Shown piece after piece: positions 9,281 through 17,360 of a stretch of DNA of 64,000 nucleotides. The stretch spans positions 1 to 64,000 of the forward strand of contig NZ_LOKW01000002.1 in assembly GCF_002211305.1 (NCBI RefSeq), written 5' to 3'. The notes beneath the pieces are model-generated. The model ran no database searches and was not told the DNA's origin. It was given only the letters and a program-made list of their open reading frames with translations. The DNA is from Rhizobium sp. R634 (GTDB lineage: Bacteria > Pseudomonadota > Alphaproteobacteria > Rhizobiales > Rhizobiaceae). A program made the position numbers and the translations under genes. Position 1 is the first letter of the stretch. Each line of letters starts with the position of its first letter.

Positions 9281-10168
9281 ATGGCCCGAAACTCTCATGA
9301 AAAGCGTGCCGAACGGCAGTGGCTGTTGATCCTGCTGCCTTCGCTGGTGCTGCTTCTGGCCTTCGTCATCTACCCGGCCATCTATTCCATCTATCTGAGC
9401 TTCACCAACGAGGCCCTGACCGGGGCGGCGGCACTGCGGCCGCGCTTCGTGGGCTTTCGGAATTACGCGCGGCTCTTCAACGATGCGAAATTCTGGAACG
9501 CGCTCTTCGTCACCTTCGTCTTCGTCATCGGTTCGGCGGTGATCGGCCAGTTCGTGCTCGGCCTCGTTTCGGCAATGGCGCTGCGCCGGCCGATCCGTTT
9601 CCGCAGGATCTTTTCGTCGATCATCCTGCTGCCGAACGCCGCCCCCGAAGTCGTCGCCGGTTTCATGTGGATCTCGATGCTGGCCGGCGGCGAGAATGCC
9701 ACGCTCAGCCGTATCGTCAGCTTTTTCGGCGTCACGCCGGCCGATTGGCTGCAGGTCTTCCCGCTGGCGATGATCATCATCGTCAACACCTGGCGCGGCA
9801 TCGCCACCGCGATGATCCTGCTGACCGCCGGCCTCAGCACCATTCCGGCGGAAATCTACGAGGCCGCGCGCATGGACGGCGCGACGCCGTCGCAGATGTT
9901 CCGCCGTATCACCCTGCCGCTGATGATGCCGACGATTCTGCTCTACATGCTGATCTCGGCCGTCTCGACCATCGCCGTCTTCGGCCTCGTCTATGCGCTG
10001 ACGCGCGGTGGACCGGGCGGAGCGACCGAAGTCGTCAGCATCTATATCTACAACCAGTCCTTTACGGCGTTTCAGCTCGGATATGGCGCGGCCGTCGCCG
10101 TCGTCGCCCTCATCATCTCGCTGATATTGGGCATCGCCTATGTCCGGGCCATGAAGGTGGAGGTCTGA
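9281..10168 (+). CDS. CUT1 sugar ABC transporter permease (MalF/ThuF-type)
   Basis: Inner-membrane subunit of 295 residues. The first membrane helix is LLILLPSLVLLLAFVIYPAI, followed by the periplasmic SIYLSFTNE motif. The EAA loop reads [20 protein letters not shown] at about residue 195-215. One base separates it from the next permease start, indicating coupled translation. Confidence 0.92.
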   Translation: MARNSHEKRAERQWLLILLPSLVLLLAFVIYPAIYSIYLSFTNEALTGAAALRPRFVGFRNYARLFNDAKFWNALFVTFVFVIGSAVIGQFVLGLVSAMALRRPIRFRRIFSSIILLPNAAPEVVAGFMWISMLAGGENATLSRIVSFFGVTPADWLQVFPLAMIIIVNTWRGIATAMILLTAGLSTIPAEIYEAARMDGATPSQMFRRITLPLMMPTILLYMLISAVSTIAVFGLVYALTRGGPGGATEVVSIYIYNQSFTAFQLGYGAAVAVVALIISLILGIAYVRAMKVEV

Positions 10169-10169
10169 C

Positions 10170-11081
10170 ATGGCCGTCGTTTCCCCGAGCGAGACCGCGA
10201 ACAAGGGCCGTTCCGACCTCATCGCCTATGCGACGCTGTCGCTGATCTCGATCTTCTGCGCCGTGCCTTTCTTCTGGGTGCTGCTCGCCTCCTTCGACGG
10301 CAATGCGCAGCTCTTCCTGCATTGGCCGCAGCAGTGGACCTTCGCCAATTATGTCAGGGTCTTCACCAAGGAGGACGGGGCGAAATGGCTGTTCAATTCG
10401 CTCTTCGTGGTCGGCAGCGCCACGCTGCTGGTCATGGTGCTTGCAGGCCTCGGCGGTTATGCGCTGTCGCGCACGCGGGCCTGGTGGAAGCTGCCCTTCC
10501 TCTATGCCATCCTGCTCATCCGCGTGCTGCCGCCGACGGCCCTCGTCGTGCCGCTCTACAAGTTCCTGCTGACGCTGAACAATGCCGAAGCGGCGGTGCT
10601 GAGGCCGATCTTCGGCAGCTATGCGCGTGACATCATGCGCTGGACCGGCTTCATCGACGGTTATCTCGGACTGGTCCTGGTGCTCGCGACGATGCAATTG
10701 CCGCTGGCGCTCTGGATCATGAAGACCTTCTTCGACGGGCTGCCGAGGGATTACGAAGAGGCGGCGTTGATGGACGGAGCAACGCTGATCCAGCGCATCC
10801 GCCGGGTCCTGATCCCGCTGGCGCTGCCGGGGCTTGCCGCCGCCGGGCTGTTTGCCTTCATGTCGGCCTGGGGCGATTTCCTGCTGCCGCTGATCTTTCT
10901 CTCGTCGCCGGAGCTGCAGACGCTGCCGCTCGGTCTCTTCCGCGCCTTCCTGCGCATCAACGAGATCGATTACGGTCTGCTGACTGCACTCGCCTTCATC
11001 TATCTGCTGCCCGCCGTCGTCGCCTTCGGCTTTGCGCGGCGCTTCCTCGTCCAGACGTTCTCGGGCGGTGTGAAGGGCTGA
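10170..11081 (+). CDS. CUT1 sugar ABC transporter permease (MalG/ThuG-type)
   Basis: Second permease of importer 2, 303 residues. It has an N-terminal membrane segment (LISIFCAVPFFWVLLASF), several further helices, and the EAA loop EEAALMDGATLIQRIRRVLIPLALPG. The strand ends with RFLVQTFSGGVKG, the usual C-terminal signature of MalG-like subunits. The ATPase begins 20 bases downstream. Confidence 0.92.
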   Translation: MAVVSPSETANKGRSDLIAYATLSLISIFCAVPFFWVLLASFDGNAQLFLHWPQQWTFANYVRVFTKEDGAKWLFNSLFVVGSATLLVMVLAGLGGYALSRTRAWWKLPFLYAILLIRVLPPTALVVPLYKFLLTLNNAEAAVLRPIFGSYARDIMRWTGFIDGYLGLVLVLATMQLPLALWIMKTFFDGLPRDYEEAALMDGATLIQRIRRVLIPLALPGLAAAGLFAFMSAWGDFLLPLIFLSSPELQTLPLGLFRAFLRINEIDYGLLTALAFIYLLPAVVAFGFARRFLVQTFSGGVKG

Positions 11082-11100
11082 GCTCAAGAAAGAGAAACGG

Positions 11101-12183
11101 ATGATCACTCTCAGAAACGTTCGCAAGTTCTACGGCGCGCTCGAGGTCATCAAGGGTGTCGACATCACCGTTGAGGACGGGGAATTCGCCGTCTTCGTCG
11201 GCCCGTCCGGATGCGGCAAGTCGACCCTTCTGCGCATGATCGCCGGCCTCGAGGGTATCGATGAAGGCGACCTCATCCTCAACGGCAAGCGCATCAACGA
11301 CGTGCCGCCCGACAAGCGCGGTATCGCCATGGTGTTCCAGTCCTATGCGCTCTATCCGCATATGACGGTCTCGGAAAATATCGGTTTCTCGCTCAGCCTG
11401 AAGAAGGTGCCTGAAGCGGAAATCCGCAAGCAGGTGGAAGCTGTCGCCGAGATCCTGCAGCTGACCGACTACCTCGATCGGAAGCCCGCGGCCCTTTCCG
11501 GCGGCCAGCGCCAGCGGGTGGCGATCGGCCGCGCCATCATCAAGAAGCCGTCGCTGATCCTGTTCGACGAACCGCTGTCGAACCTCGATTCAGCACTCCG
11601 GGTGCAGATGCGCGCCGAGCTGCAGCGCCTGCACCGCGAGCTGAAGGCGACCGTCGTCTACGTCACTCACGACCAGGTGGAAGCAATGACGATGGCCGAC
11701 CGTATCGTCGTGCTGAACAAGGGTGTCGTCGCCCAGCAGGGCGCGCCGATGGAGCTCTATCATCAGCCGGACAACGAGTTCGTGGCGACCTTCATCGGTT
11801 CGCCGAAGATGAATGTGCTGCCGATGACGGCGACACGCCGGGATGCCGGCACTGTCCGTCTGGAAAGCCCGCTCGGCCTTGCCATCGATCTTCCGGATGG
11901 GAACGGCGCTGTGCCGCAGGGCGAGGCGAAGCTCGGCATCCGCCCGGAGCATCTGAAGCTCGCGTCGGAGGGGCAGGGCGATTTTTCCGCCGAGGTGGTC
12001 ATTGTCGAGCGGCTCGGCGTCGAGACCTATCTGACGGTCGGCTCGCAGCAGCAGCCGATCGTCGTGCGCGCCGAGGGTGACATGACCATCCGTCCGGGCG
12101 ACCGCGTGTCGCTGACGGCCGAGCGGGCCGCCTGCCATCTGTTCGATTCCGCCGGCCGGGTGATCCGTCCGGCTCAAGCCTGA
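11101..12183 (+). CDS. CUT1 sugar ABC transporter ATPase (ThuK/MalK-like)
   Basis: Cytoplasmic ATPase of 360 residues. Walker [22 protein letters not shown], signature LSGGQRQR, Walker B ILFDEP and [11 protein letters not shown] are all present, followed by the C-terminal regulatory domain with LGIRPEHLK. AAGAAAGAGAAACGG precedes the ATG and supplies a weak purine-rich ribosome site. It couples ATP hydrolysis to transport by the two permeases just upstream. Confidence 0.93.
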   Translation: MITLRNVRKFYGALEVIKGVDITVEDGEFAVFVGPSGCGKSTLLRMIAGLEGIDEGDLILNGKRINDVPPDKRGIAMVFQSYALYPHMTVSENIGFSLSLKKVPEAEIRKQVEAVAEILQLTDYLDRKPAALSGGQRQRVAIGRAIIKKPSLILFDEPLSNLDSALRVQMRAELQRLHRELKATVVYVTHDQVEAMTMADRIVVLNKGVVAQQGAPMELYHQPDNEFVATFIGSPKMNVLPMTATRRDAGTVRLESPLGLAIDLPDGNGAVPQGEAKLGIRPEHLKLASEGQGDFSAEVVIVERLGVETYLTVGSQQQPIVVRAEGDMTIRPGDRVSLTAERAACHLFDSAGRVIRPAQA

Positions 12184-12213
12184 AACATCGACGCCAAAAC
12201 ATTGAGGACTGGC

Positions 12214-12963
12214 ATGACAATCAAGGTCACGATCTGGAACGAGGGACGCCACGAGCAGGTTCACAAAGAGGTCCAGGATATCTATCCGGATCGTATCGAC
12301 GGCGCGATCGCCGCGGGTATCGCCCATCCGGATTTCGAAATCCGCCGCGGCACGCTGGATGATCCGGACGAAGGGCTGCCGGACTCCGTGCTCAACGATA
12401 CCGACGTGCTGCTCTGGTGGGGGCATATGGCGCATGAGGAGGTCAGCGACGGGCTGATCGATCGCGTCCAGCAGCGCGTGCTGAAGGGCATGGGCCTGCT
12501 GGTGCTGCATTCCGGCCACCACTCCAAGCTCTTCCGCCGGCTGATGGGCACGAATGCCAATCTTTCCTGGCGCGAGACGCCGGATGGCGACCTGGAGCGC
12601 GTCTGGGTGGTCAATCCCTCCCATCCGATCGCCGAGGGCCTGCCGCCCTATTTCGAGGTCAATGCCTCGGAAATGTACGGCGAACCTTTCGACATCCCCC
12701 AGCCGGACGAGCTGGTGTTCATCTCATGGTATTCCGGCGGGGAGGTGTTCCGCAGCGGATGCACGTTCCAGCGTGGCCGTGGGCGCATCTTCTTCTTCAG
12801 CCCCGGTCACGAGACCTATCCGATCTATCACGACAAGATCGTGCATAAGGTCATTTCCAACGGCATTCGCTGGGCGCGGCAGAAACACACGGATGGCCGC
12901 ATCCTGGAGAACTGGCACCGCGCCGAGCCGCTGCACGGCAGGCCAGTCGCAGTGAAGGCCTGA
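12214..12963 (+). CDS. ThuA-like protein (trehalose-utilisation family)
   Basis: Cytoplasmic protein of 249 residues with the ThuA/class I glutamine-amidotransferase-like fold. Visible family features are LLWWGHMAHEEV, a GLLVLHSGHHS stretch and the GRIFFFSPGHE motif near residue 195-205. The ATG at 12214 is preferred over an upstream TTG because TGAGGA lies five bases before it. In rhizobia ThuA follows the thuEFGK transporter and works with the dehydrogenase ThuB on trehalose, maltitol and sucrose isomers. Here the order SBP-permease-permease-ATPase-ThuA is kept, but the ThuB-type partner is divergent (6705-7709). This may be a paralogue with another substrate. Confidence 0.85.
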   Translation: MTIKVTIWNEGRHEQVHKEVQDIYPDRIDGAIAAGIAHPDFEIRRGTLDDPDEGLPDSVLNDTDVLLWWGHMAHEEVSDGLIDRVQQRVLKGMGLLVLHSGHHSKLFRRLMGTNANLSWRETPDGDLERVWVVNPSHPIAEGLPPYFEVNASEMYGEPFDIPQPDELVFISWYSGGEVFRSGCTFQRGRGRIFFFSPGHETYPIYHDKIVHKVISNGIRWARQKHTDGRILENWHRAEPLHGRPVAVKA

Positions 12964-12994
12964 AGCAGCGCGCATTTCGGCGGCGCGCCGATCC

Positions 12995-13905
12995 TTACGG
13001 ATATTGCGCGCCGTTCGTCTTGGTATAGATCGAATAGACAGAGCGTGTCGCGGTAATGAAAAGCCGGTTCTTCTTGGGGCCGCCGAAGGTGAGATTGGAC
13101 ACCGTCTGCGGCACTCTGATCTTTCCGAGCAGGGTTCCATCCGGCGAAAAGCAGTGCACACCGTCGGATGCGCTTGTCCAAAGATTGTCGCTGACATCGA
13201 AGCGGAAACCGTCCGGGTTGCCGACGTCGAGGCTGCAGAAATAGCGGCCATTCGCGAGCCTTCTGCCATCGACGACGTCGAAAACTCTTATATGGCGCGG
13301 CACTTCATGCTTGGCCGAGCCGGAATCGGCAATATAGAGCTTCGTCTCGTCGGGCGAGAAGGCGAGGCCGTTCGGCTGGATGAAATCCTCGACGACGGCT
13401 TCGATCGCGCCGCTTGCAGGGTCGATGCGGTAGACGTTGCGGGTCGGCTGCTCGGGCTCGGCCTTGTGACCCTCATAATCGGACAGGATGCCGTAGGTGG
13501 GATCGGTAAACCAGATCCCACCGTCGGAATGCACGACGACGTCGTTCGGCGAGTTCAGCCGCTTGCCCTTGTAGCTGTCGGCGAGAACGGTGATGGCGCC
13601 ATCCGCTCGGTGCGGGTGACGCGGCGGCCGCCATGTTCGCAGGAGACGAGCCGGCCCTGCCGGTCGCGGGTGTTGCCGTTGACGTAGTTGGAGGGCGAGC
13701 GGAAGACCGAGACCGTTCCATCCGGCGTCCAGCGCATGATGCGCTCGTTCGGAATGTCGCTCCAGAGCAGGCAGTTCAGGTCGGAAAACCAGACCGGGCC
13801 TTCGGTCCAGCGGCAGCCGGAATAGAGTTCCTCGAGGGCTGCGCTGCCGATGACCAGAGCGCCGAAGCGCTCGTCGCGGATGTCGTAAAGCGGATTATCG
13901 GCCAC
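12995..13905 (-). pseudogene. SMP-30/gluconolactonase-family gene with frameshift
   Basis: Two abutting frames together give one roughly 303-residue SMP-30/LRE-like beta-propeller, the usual family length. The upstream frame starts at 13905 (MADNPLYDIRDERFGALV) and contains the metal-site start CRWTEGPVWF. The downstream frame contains NSPNDVVVHSDGGIWFTDP and PNGLAFSPDETKLYIADSG. The reading frame breaks at about 13605: after VTRTE one G appears to be missing, and restoring it gives VTRTEADGAITVLADSYKG. The product would hydrolyse a sugar lactone. Either the gene is broken or this base is a sequencing error. Confidence 0.85.
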
Positions 13906-13965
13906 GCCGGTTTCCTCCCTGAATGCTGCTGACCTTTTCCTAGCGGCAAATACCGGCAGGTGCCA

Positions 13966-13992
13966 GAGCCCGGCGGGGGAAATGCCGGGCTC
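13966..13992 (-). terminator. Hairpin between SDR and lactonase genes
   Basis: GAGCCCGGC (13966-13974) pairs perfectly with GCCGGGCTC (13984-13992) across nine bases. It lies just after the SDR stop in minus-strand order and before the lactonase start. No T-run follows on the minus strand, so partial termination or mRNA protection is more likely than a full terminator. Confidence 0.5.
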
Positions 13993-13998
13993 AGTTTC

Positions 13999-14820
13999 TT
14001 AGAGAGCGGCGGCCGGATGCGGCGAGCCGTCATAAGCACCCCAGATCGACTGGTCGAAGCAGATGACCGAGCCGGTCATAAGGCCGGATTCGGCCGATGA
14101 GAGGTAAGCGCAGGCGCGCGCCACCTCATGCGGATCGACGAGACGGCCGAAGGGCTGGCCGGCGGCCGCCTTCTCCAGCCAGTCGGCGGGTGCGTCGTGA
14201 TATTCGCGCTGGATCCGGTCCTCGCCTTCCGAGGCCATCCAGCCGATGTTGAGGCCATTGACGCGGATGCGGTTGCGCAGCAGCGCATAGGCCGTGTTCT
14301 TCGTCAGCGTTTCCAGCGCTCCCTTGGAGGCACAGTAGGCGGCGATGAAGGGTTGGCCAGCCTTGGCCGACATGGAGCCGATGTTGACGATCGTTCCCTC
14401 GGTCTTCTCCCGGCGCATGATATTCACCGTTTCCTGCATCAGGAAGAACGGCGCCCGCACGTTGACGGCGAACATCGCGTCGAAGAGTTCCGGGCTGGTG
14501 TCGAGGATGGTGCCGCGATCGGTGATGGCGGCGGCATTGACGAGTGCATCGACACGGCCGAAGGCCTCATCGCAGGCATGCACGACATTCCTGCAGTCTG
14601 CGACCTTGCCGAGGTCGGCCTTGACGTAGACGACCCGCGCGCCGGTGGCGGCGGAAATCTCGGTGGCCTTCGCCTTGCCCTTGGCTTCGTTGCGCCCGCA
14701 GATGACGATGCCTTCCGCACCGCGTTCGGCGAAAAGACGGGCAATGGCGGCGCCCAGCCCTTGCGTGCCGCCGGTGACGATGGCGATCTTGCCGTCGAGG
14801 CGGCCGTGGTCTGTGCTCAT
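13999..14820 (-). CDS. Short-chain dehydrogenase/reductase
   Basis: NAD(P)-dependent oxidoreductase of 273 residues. Cofactor motif TGGTQGLG at about 16-23, the NAAAI structural motif, and the catalytic S...YCASK set are present, so the enzyme should be active. The C-terminus (SIWGAYDGSPHP) is longer than in minimal SDRs. It lies between the PhyH-family gene and the frameshifted lactonase on the same strand. A sugar dehydrogenase whose lactone product feeds the lactonase is a reasonable but unproven role. Confidence 0.85.
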   Translation of the reverse strand: MSTDHGRLDGKIAIVTGGTQGLGAAIARLFAERGAEGIVICGRNEAKGKAKATEISAATGARVVYVKADLGKVADCRNVVHACDEAFGRVDALVNAAAITDRGTILDTSPELFDAMFAVNVRAPFFLMQETVNIMRREKTEGTIVNIGSMSAKAGQPFIAAYCASKGALETLTKNTAYALLRNRIRVNGLNIGWMASEGEDRIQREYHDAPADWLEKAAAGQPFGRLVDPHEVARACAYLSSAESGLMTGSVICFDQSIWGAYDGSPHPAAAL

Positions 14821-14888
14821 GTGGTTCCTCCTTGGTGATATGTAAATGGCCTCCCGCGTGCGGGAGGAGGCTATGGCAGTGCGGGTGG

Positions 14889-14974
14889 CCCCTCATCGGC
14901 CCTACGGGCACCTTGACCTGGGTCAAGACCGGTGGCTCGACCCAGGTAAAGGTGCCGGCAGGCGGATGAGGGGG
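14889..14974. repeat. RIME-like palindromic intergenic repeat
   Basis: An imperfect inverted repeat with ends CCCCTCATC and GATGAGGGG and inner arms GCACCTTGACCTGGGT and ACCCAGGTAAAGGTGC. The CCCCTCATCCGCCTGCCGG-type end is typical of short mosaic elements scattered in rhizobial intergenic regions. It fills the 169-base gap between the PhyH-family and SDR genes and would fold into a strong hairpin in their transcript. Confidence 0.65.
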
Positions 14975-14989
14975 CTCCAGTCTCCAAGT

Positions 14990-16177
14990 TTAGCTCAACT
15001 TCTTCCTCGCCTGCTCGGCAAGCGCTGCCGTAAAGGCTTCGTCGCTCCAGCCTTCCCGCAGCGCTTCATGCATCAGTTGTGCCTGCGTCTTCGGCGCCAG
15101 CCCACCGAGCGGCGGGTCGCGGTCGAGATTGGTGGGGAAGGAGTAGCCTTCGGCGCAGGCGGCAACGGCATTGGCGATTTCACCGGCCGACAGCTTGCCC
15201 CGCAGTGTTTTCAATGCGGGAAAGAGCCTGGCGCTCATCCTTTCGCGGTTGACGGTTTCCATTGCGCGGCCGAAAGCGGAGGAGACCTGCAGGAGGTTGG
15301 CGACGCGCTTGATGTCGGCCGAGCGGTTGGTGCCGGCGGCGTGGAAGAGTGCCGGATTGAAAAAGACGACGTCGCCTTTTTCGAGCGGCAACTGCACATG
15401 ATTGGCTTCGAAATAATCCCGGAACTCCTGGCGCTTCAGCGCGAGATAACCCGGCACATAGGTCTGGCTGTGCGGCAGGAAGAGCGTCGGGCCGCTTTCG
15501 AGCGGCATGTCGCAATGGGCGACCGCGCCCTGCAGCGTCAATACCGGCGAGAGCCGGTGCACATGTGCCGGAAACTGCTCGATCACCTCCGACGACTGGA
15601 AGCCGAGATGGTAGTCGCGATGCGCCGACTGCGCCGCGCCGCCCGGATTGACGCGATTGACCTGCGCCGTCATCTGGTAGCTCGGGCCGAGCCAGGCTTG
15701 GCTTGCGAGCGCCACGATGGCGTTGCCGTAATATTCGGCGAAATTTTCAGGATCGGCGAGGCAATGCTTCTCCAGGGAATTCCAGATACGGTCGTTCGCG
15801 CCCGGCTTGGCGAAGTGATCGCCGCCGCCGGTCGACGTGCGGTGCTGCTCCTCGATGATCGCATCGAAGATGGCGCTGGCGCGGTCGATGATGCCGGTGT
15901 CCTCGTAAGCACGCTTGAACACCACGACGCCGGGACCTTCGCCGAAGGCCTCGCAGATCTCAGCCAGTACGGCGCGCCGGCCTTCCGGCGCTGAGGCGGC
16001 TTCCATCACCTTGCGGCTGTCGTAGATCAGGACATTCCGTTCCACTTCCGAGGCAGTCGGATAATCGGCAAGCACAGTCGTTTTCTCCGCAAGTCTGCGA
16101 AAATCATCGAGATTGCAGGCGTCTTCGCTCAGCCAGACGCGGTCGGCGCGCAATTTCTGCTGATTGTCCGTTTTCAT
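14990..16177 (-). CDS. Phytanoyl-CoA dioxygenase (PhyH) family protein
   Basis: Fe(II)/2-oxoglutarate-dependent oxygenase of 395 residues, cytoplasmic. The metal triad is visible as H187-R-D189 (AHRDYH) and the distal His at about 279 (FNPALFHAAGTNRS), with R285 well placed to bind 2-oxoglutarate. Members of the family hydroxylate varied small molecules, so the substrate is not predictable. It is first in a minus-strand set with an SDR and an SMP-30 gene and is divergent from a LacI regulator, which suggests a role in carbohydrate or polyol-derivative breakdown. Confidence 0.82.
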   Translation of the reverse strand: MKTDNQQKLRADRVWLSEDACNLDDFRRLAEKTTVLADYPTASEVERNVLIYDSRKVMEAASAPEGRRAVLAEICEAFGEGPGVVVFKRAYEDTGIIDRASAIFDAIIEEQHRTSTGGGDHFAKPGANDRIWNSLEKHCLADPENFAEYYGNAIVALASQAWLGPSYQMTAQVNRVNPGGAAQSAHRDYHLGFQSSEVIEQFPAHVHRLSPVLTLQGAVAHCDMPLESGPTLFLPHSQTYVPGYLALKRQEFRDYFEANHVQLPLEKGDVVFFNPALFHAAGTNRSADIKRVANLLQVSSAFGRAMETVNRERMSARLFPALKTLRGKLSAGEIANAVAACAEGYSFPTNLDRDPPLGGLAPKTQAQLMHEALREGWSDEAFTAALAEQARKKLS

Positions 16178-16271
16178 CAGGTGCTCCTCCCTGTTTCCGA
16201 TGGAGGCACTATACGCCGCACTGTCCGGTGATATAGATCAGGAATCCATCAAAAAATCATCAGGATGGCCT

Positions 16272-17297
16272 GTGGCCCATAGCTTTCTCGTCAAGGATAT
16301 CGCCTTTCAGGCGGGATTGAGCACCGCGACCGTCGACCGGGTGCTGAACGGCCGGCCGGGTGTGCGCCAGCAAACGGAAATGCGGGTGAGGGCGGCGATC
16401 GCAGAGCTGGAGAAACAGCAGGCAGGCGCAATAAGCAGCGGCCGCACGCTGGCGATCGATATCGTCATGGAGACGCCGCAGCGTTTCAGCGACACGGTAC
16501 GCGCCGCCTTCGAAGCCGAGATGGCCGCCTTTCTGCCCGGCGTCTTTCGCTGCCGGTTCCATTTCGCCGAGGTGATGAAGCCTGCCGAGCTGGTGCAGCT
16601 TCTCGATCGCATCCGGCTGCGCGGCACGCATGGTATCGTGCTCAAGGCGCCCGACGTTGCGGAAGTGGCGGCCGCCGTTGCCCGGGCGGATGCGGCCGGG
16701 ATTCCCGTGGTGACGCTGGTGACCGATCTTCCGAATTCGTCGCGCATCGCCTATGCCGGCGCGGACAACCGCGCGGCTGGAGAAACCGCTGCCTATCTCA
16801 TCGGCGAGGTGCTCGGGAACCACGGCGGCAAGGTGCTGGTGACGCTGTCGAGCGGGCGGTTCCGCGGCGAGGAGGAGCGCGAAATCGGCTTTCGCCGGGT
16901 CATCCGCGCCCATTATGCCGGGATCGGTATCACCGAAATCAGCGAGGGACACGGCACCGATGCCGCGACGGGAACGCTTGCGGCGGCAGCGCTTGCGGCT
17001 GATCCCGATATCAACGCCGTCTATTCGATCGGTGGCGGCAACCGGGCGGTGCTGGCCGCCTTCGATGCCGCCGACCGTCTGGTCCGCGTCTTCGTCGCCC
17101 ATGACCTCGATGCCGACAACCGGGCGCTGCTTGCGGCGCGCCGCATCGGTTTCGTGCTGCATCACGATCTCAGGACCGATGCGCGCTCGGCCTTCAGGGC
17201 GATCATGGGCCGGGCGACGTCACCGGGGCGGGCGGTTCCGGCCTCGCTTTCATCGGTCGAAGTCGTCACGCCCTACAATATGCCCGCCGGCGGTTGA
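16272..17297 (+). CDS. LacI-family transcriptional regulator
   Basis: Regulator of 341 residues with a helix-turn-helix (LVKDIAFQAGLSTATVDRVLNGRPGVR) and a sugar-binding core including IAYAGADNRAAGETAAYL. The GTG at 16272 (VAHSFLVKD) is chosen because AGGA lies six bases upstream and it gives normal family length. The same frame extends to 16164, but that would overlap the start of the divergent PhyH gene and add an atypical 36-residue tail. It presumably controls the divergent PhyH-SDR-lactonase genes. Confidence 0.88.
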   Translation: MAHSFLVKDIAFQAGLSTATVDRVLNGRPGVRQQTEMRVRAAIAELEKQQAGAISSGRTLAIDIVMETPQRFSDTVRAAFEAEMAAFLPGVFRCRFHFAEVMKPAELVQLLDRIRLRGTHGIVLKAPDVAEVAAAVARADAAGIPVVTLVTDLPNSSRIAYAGADNRAAGETAAYLIGEVLGNHGGKVLVTLSSGRFRGEEEREIGFRRVIRAHYAGIGITEISEGHGTDAATGTLAAAALAADPDINAVYSIGGGNRAVLAAFDAADRLVRVFVAHDLDADNRALLAARRIGFVLHHDLRTDARSAFRAIMGRATSPGRAVPASLSSVEVVTPYNMPAGG

Positions 17298-17360
17298 GGC
17301 GTCGGCGTTCCTTCCGCAGTGATTTTCGGCTACAGCTTGGGCAGAACAAAGGTGAGCGGC

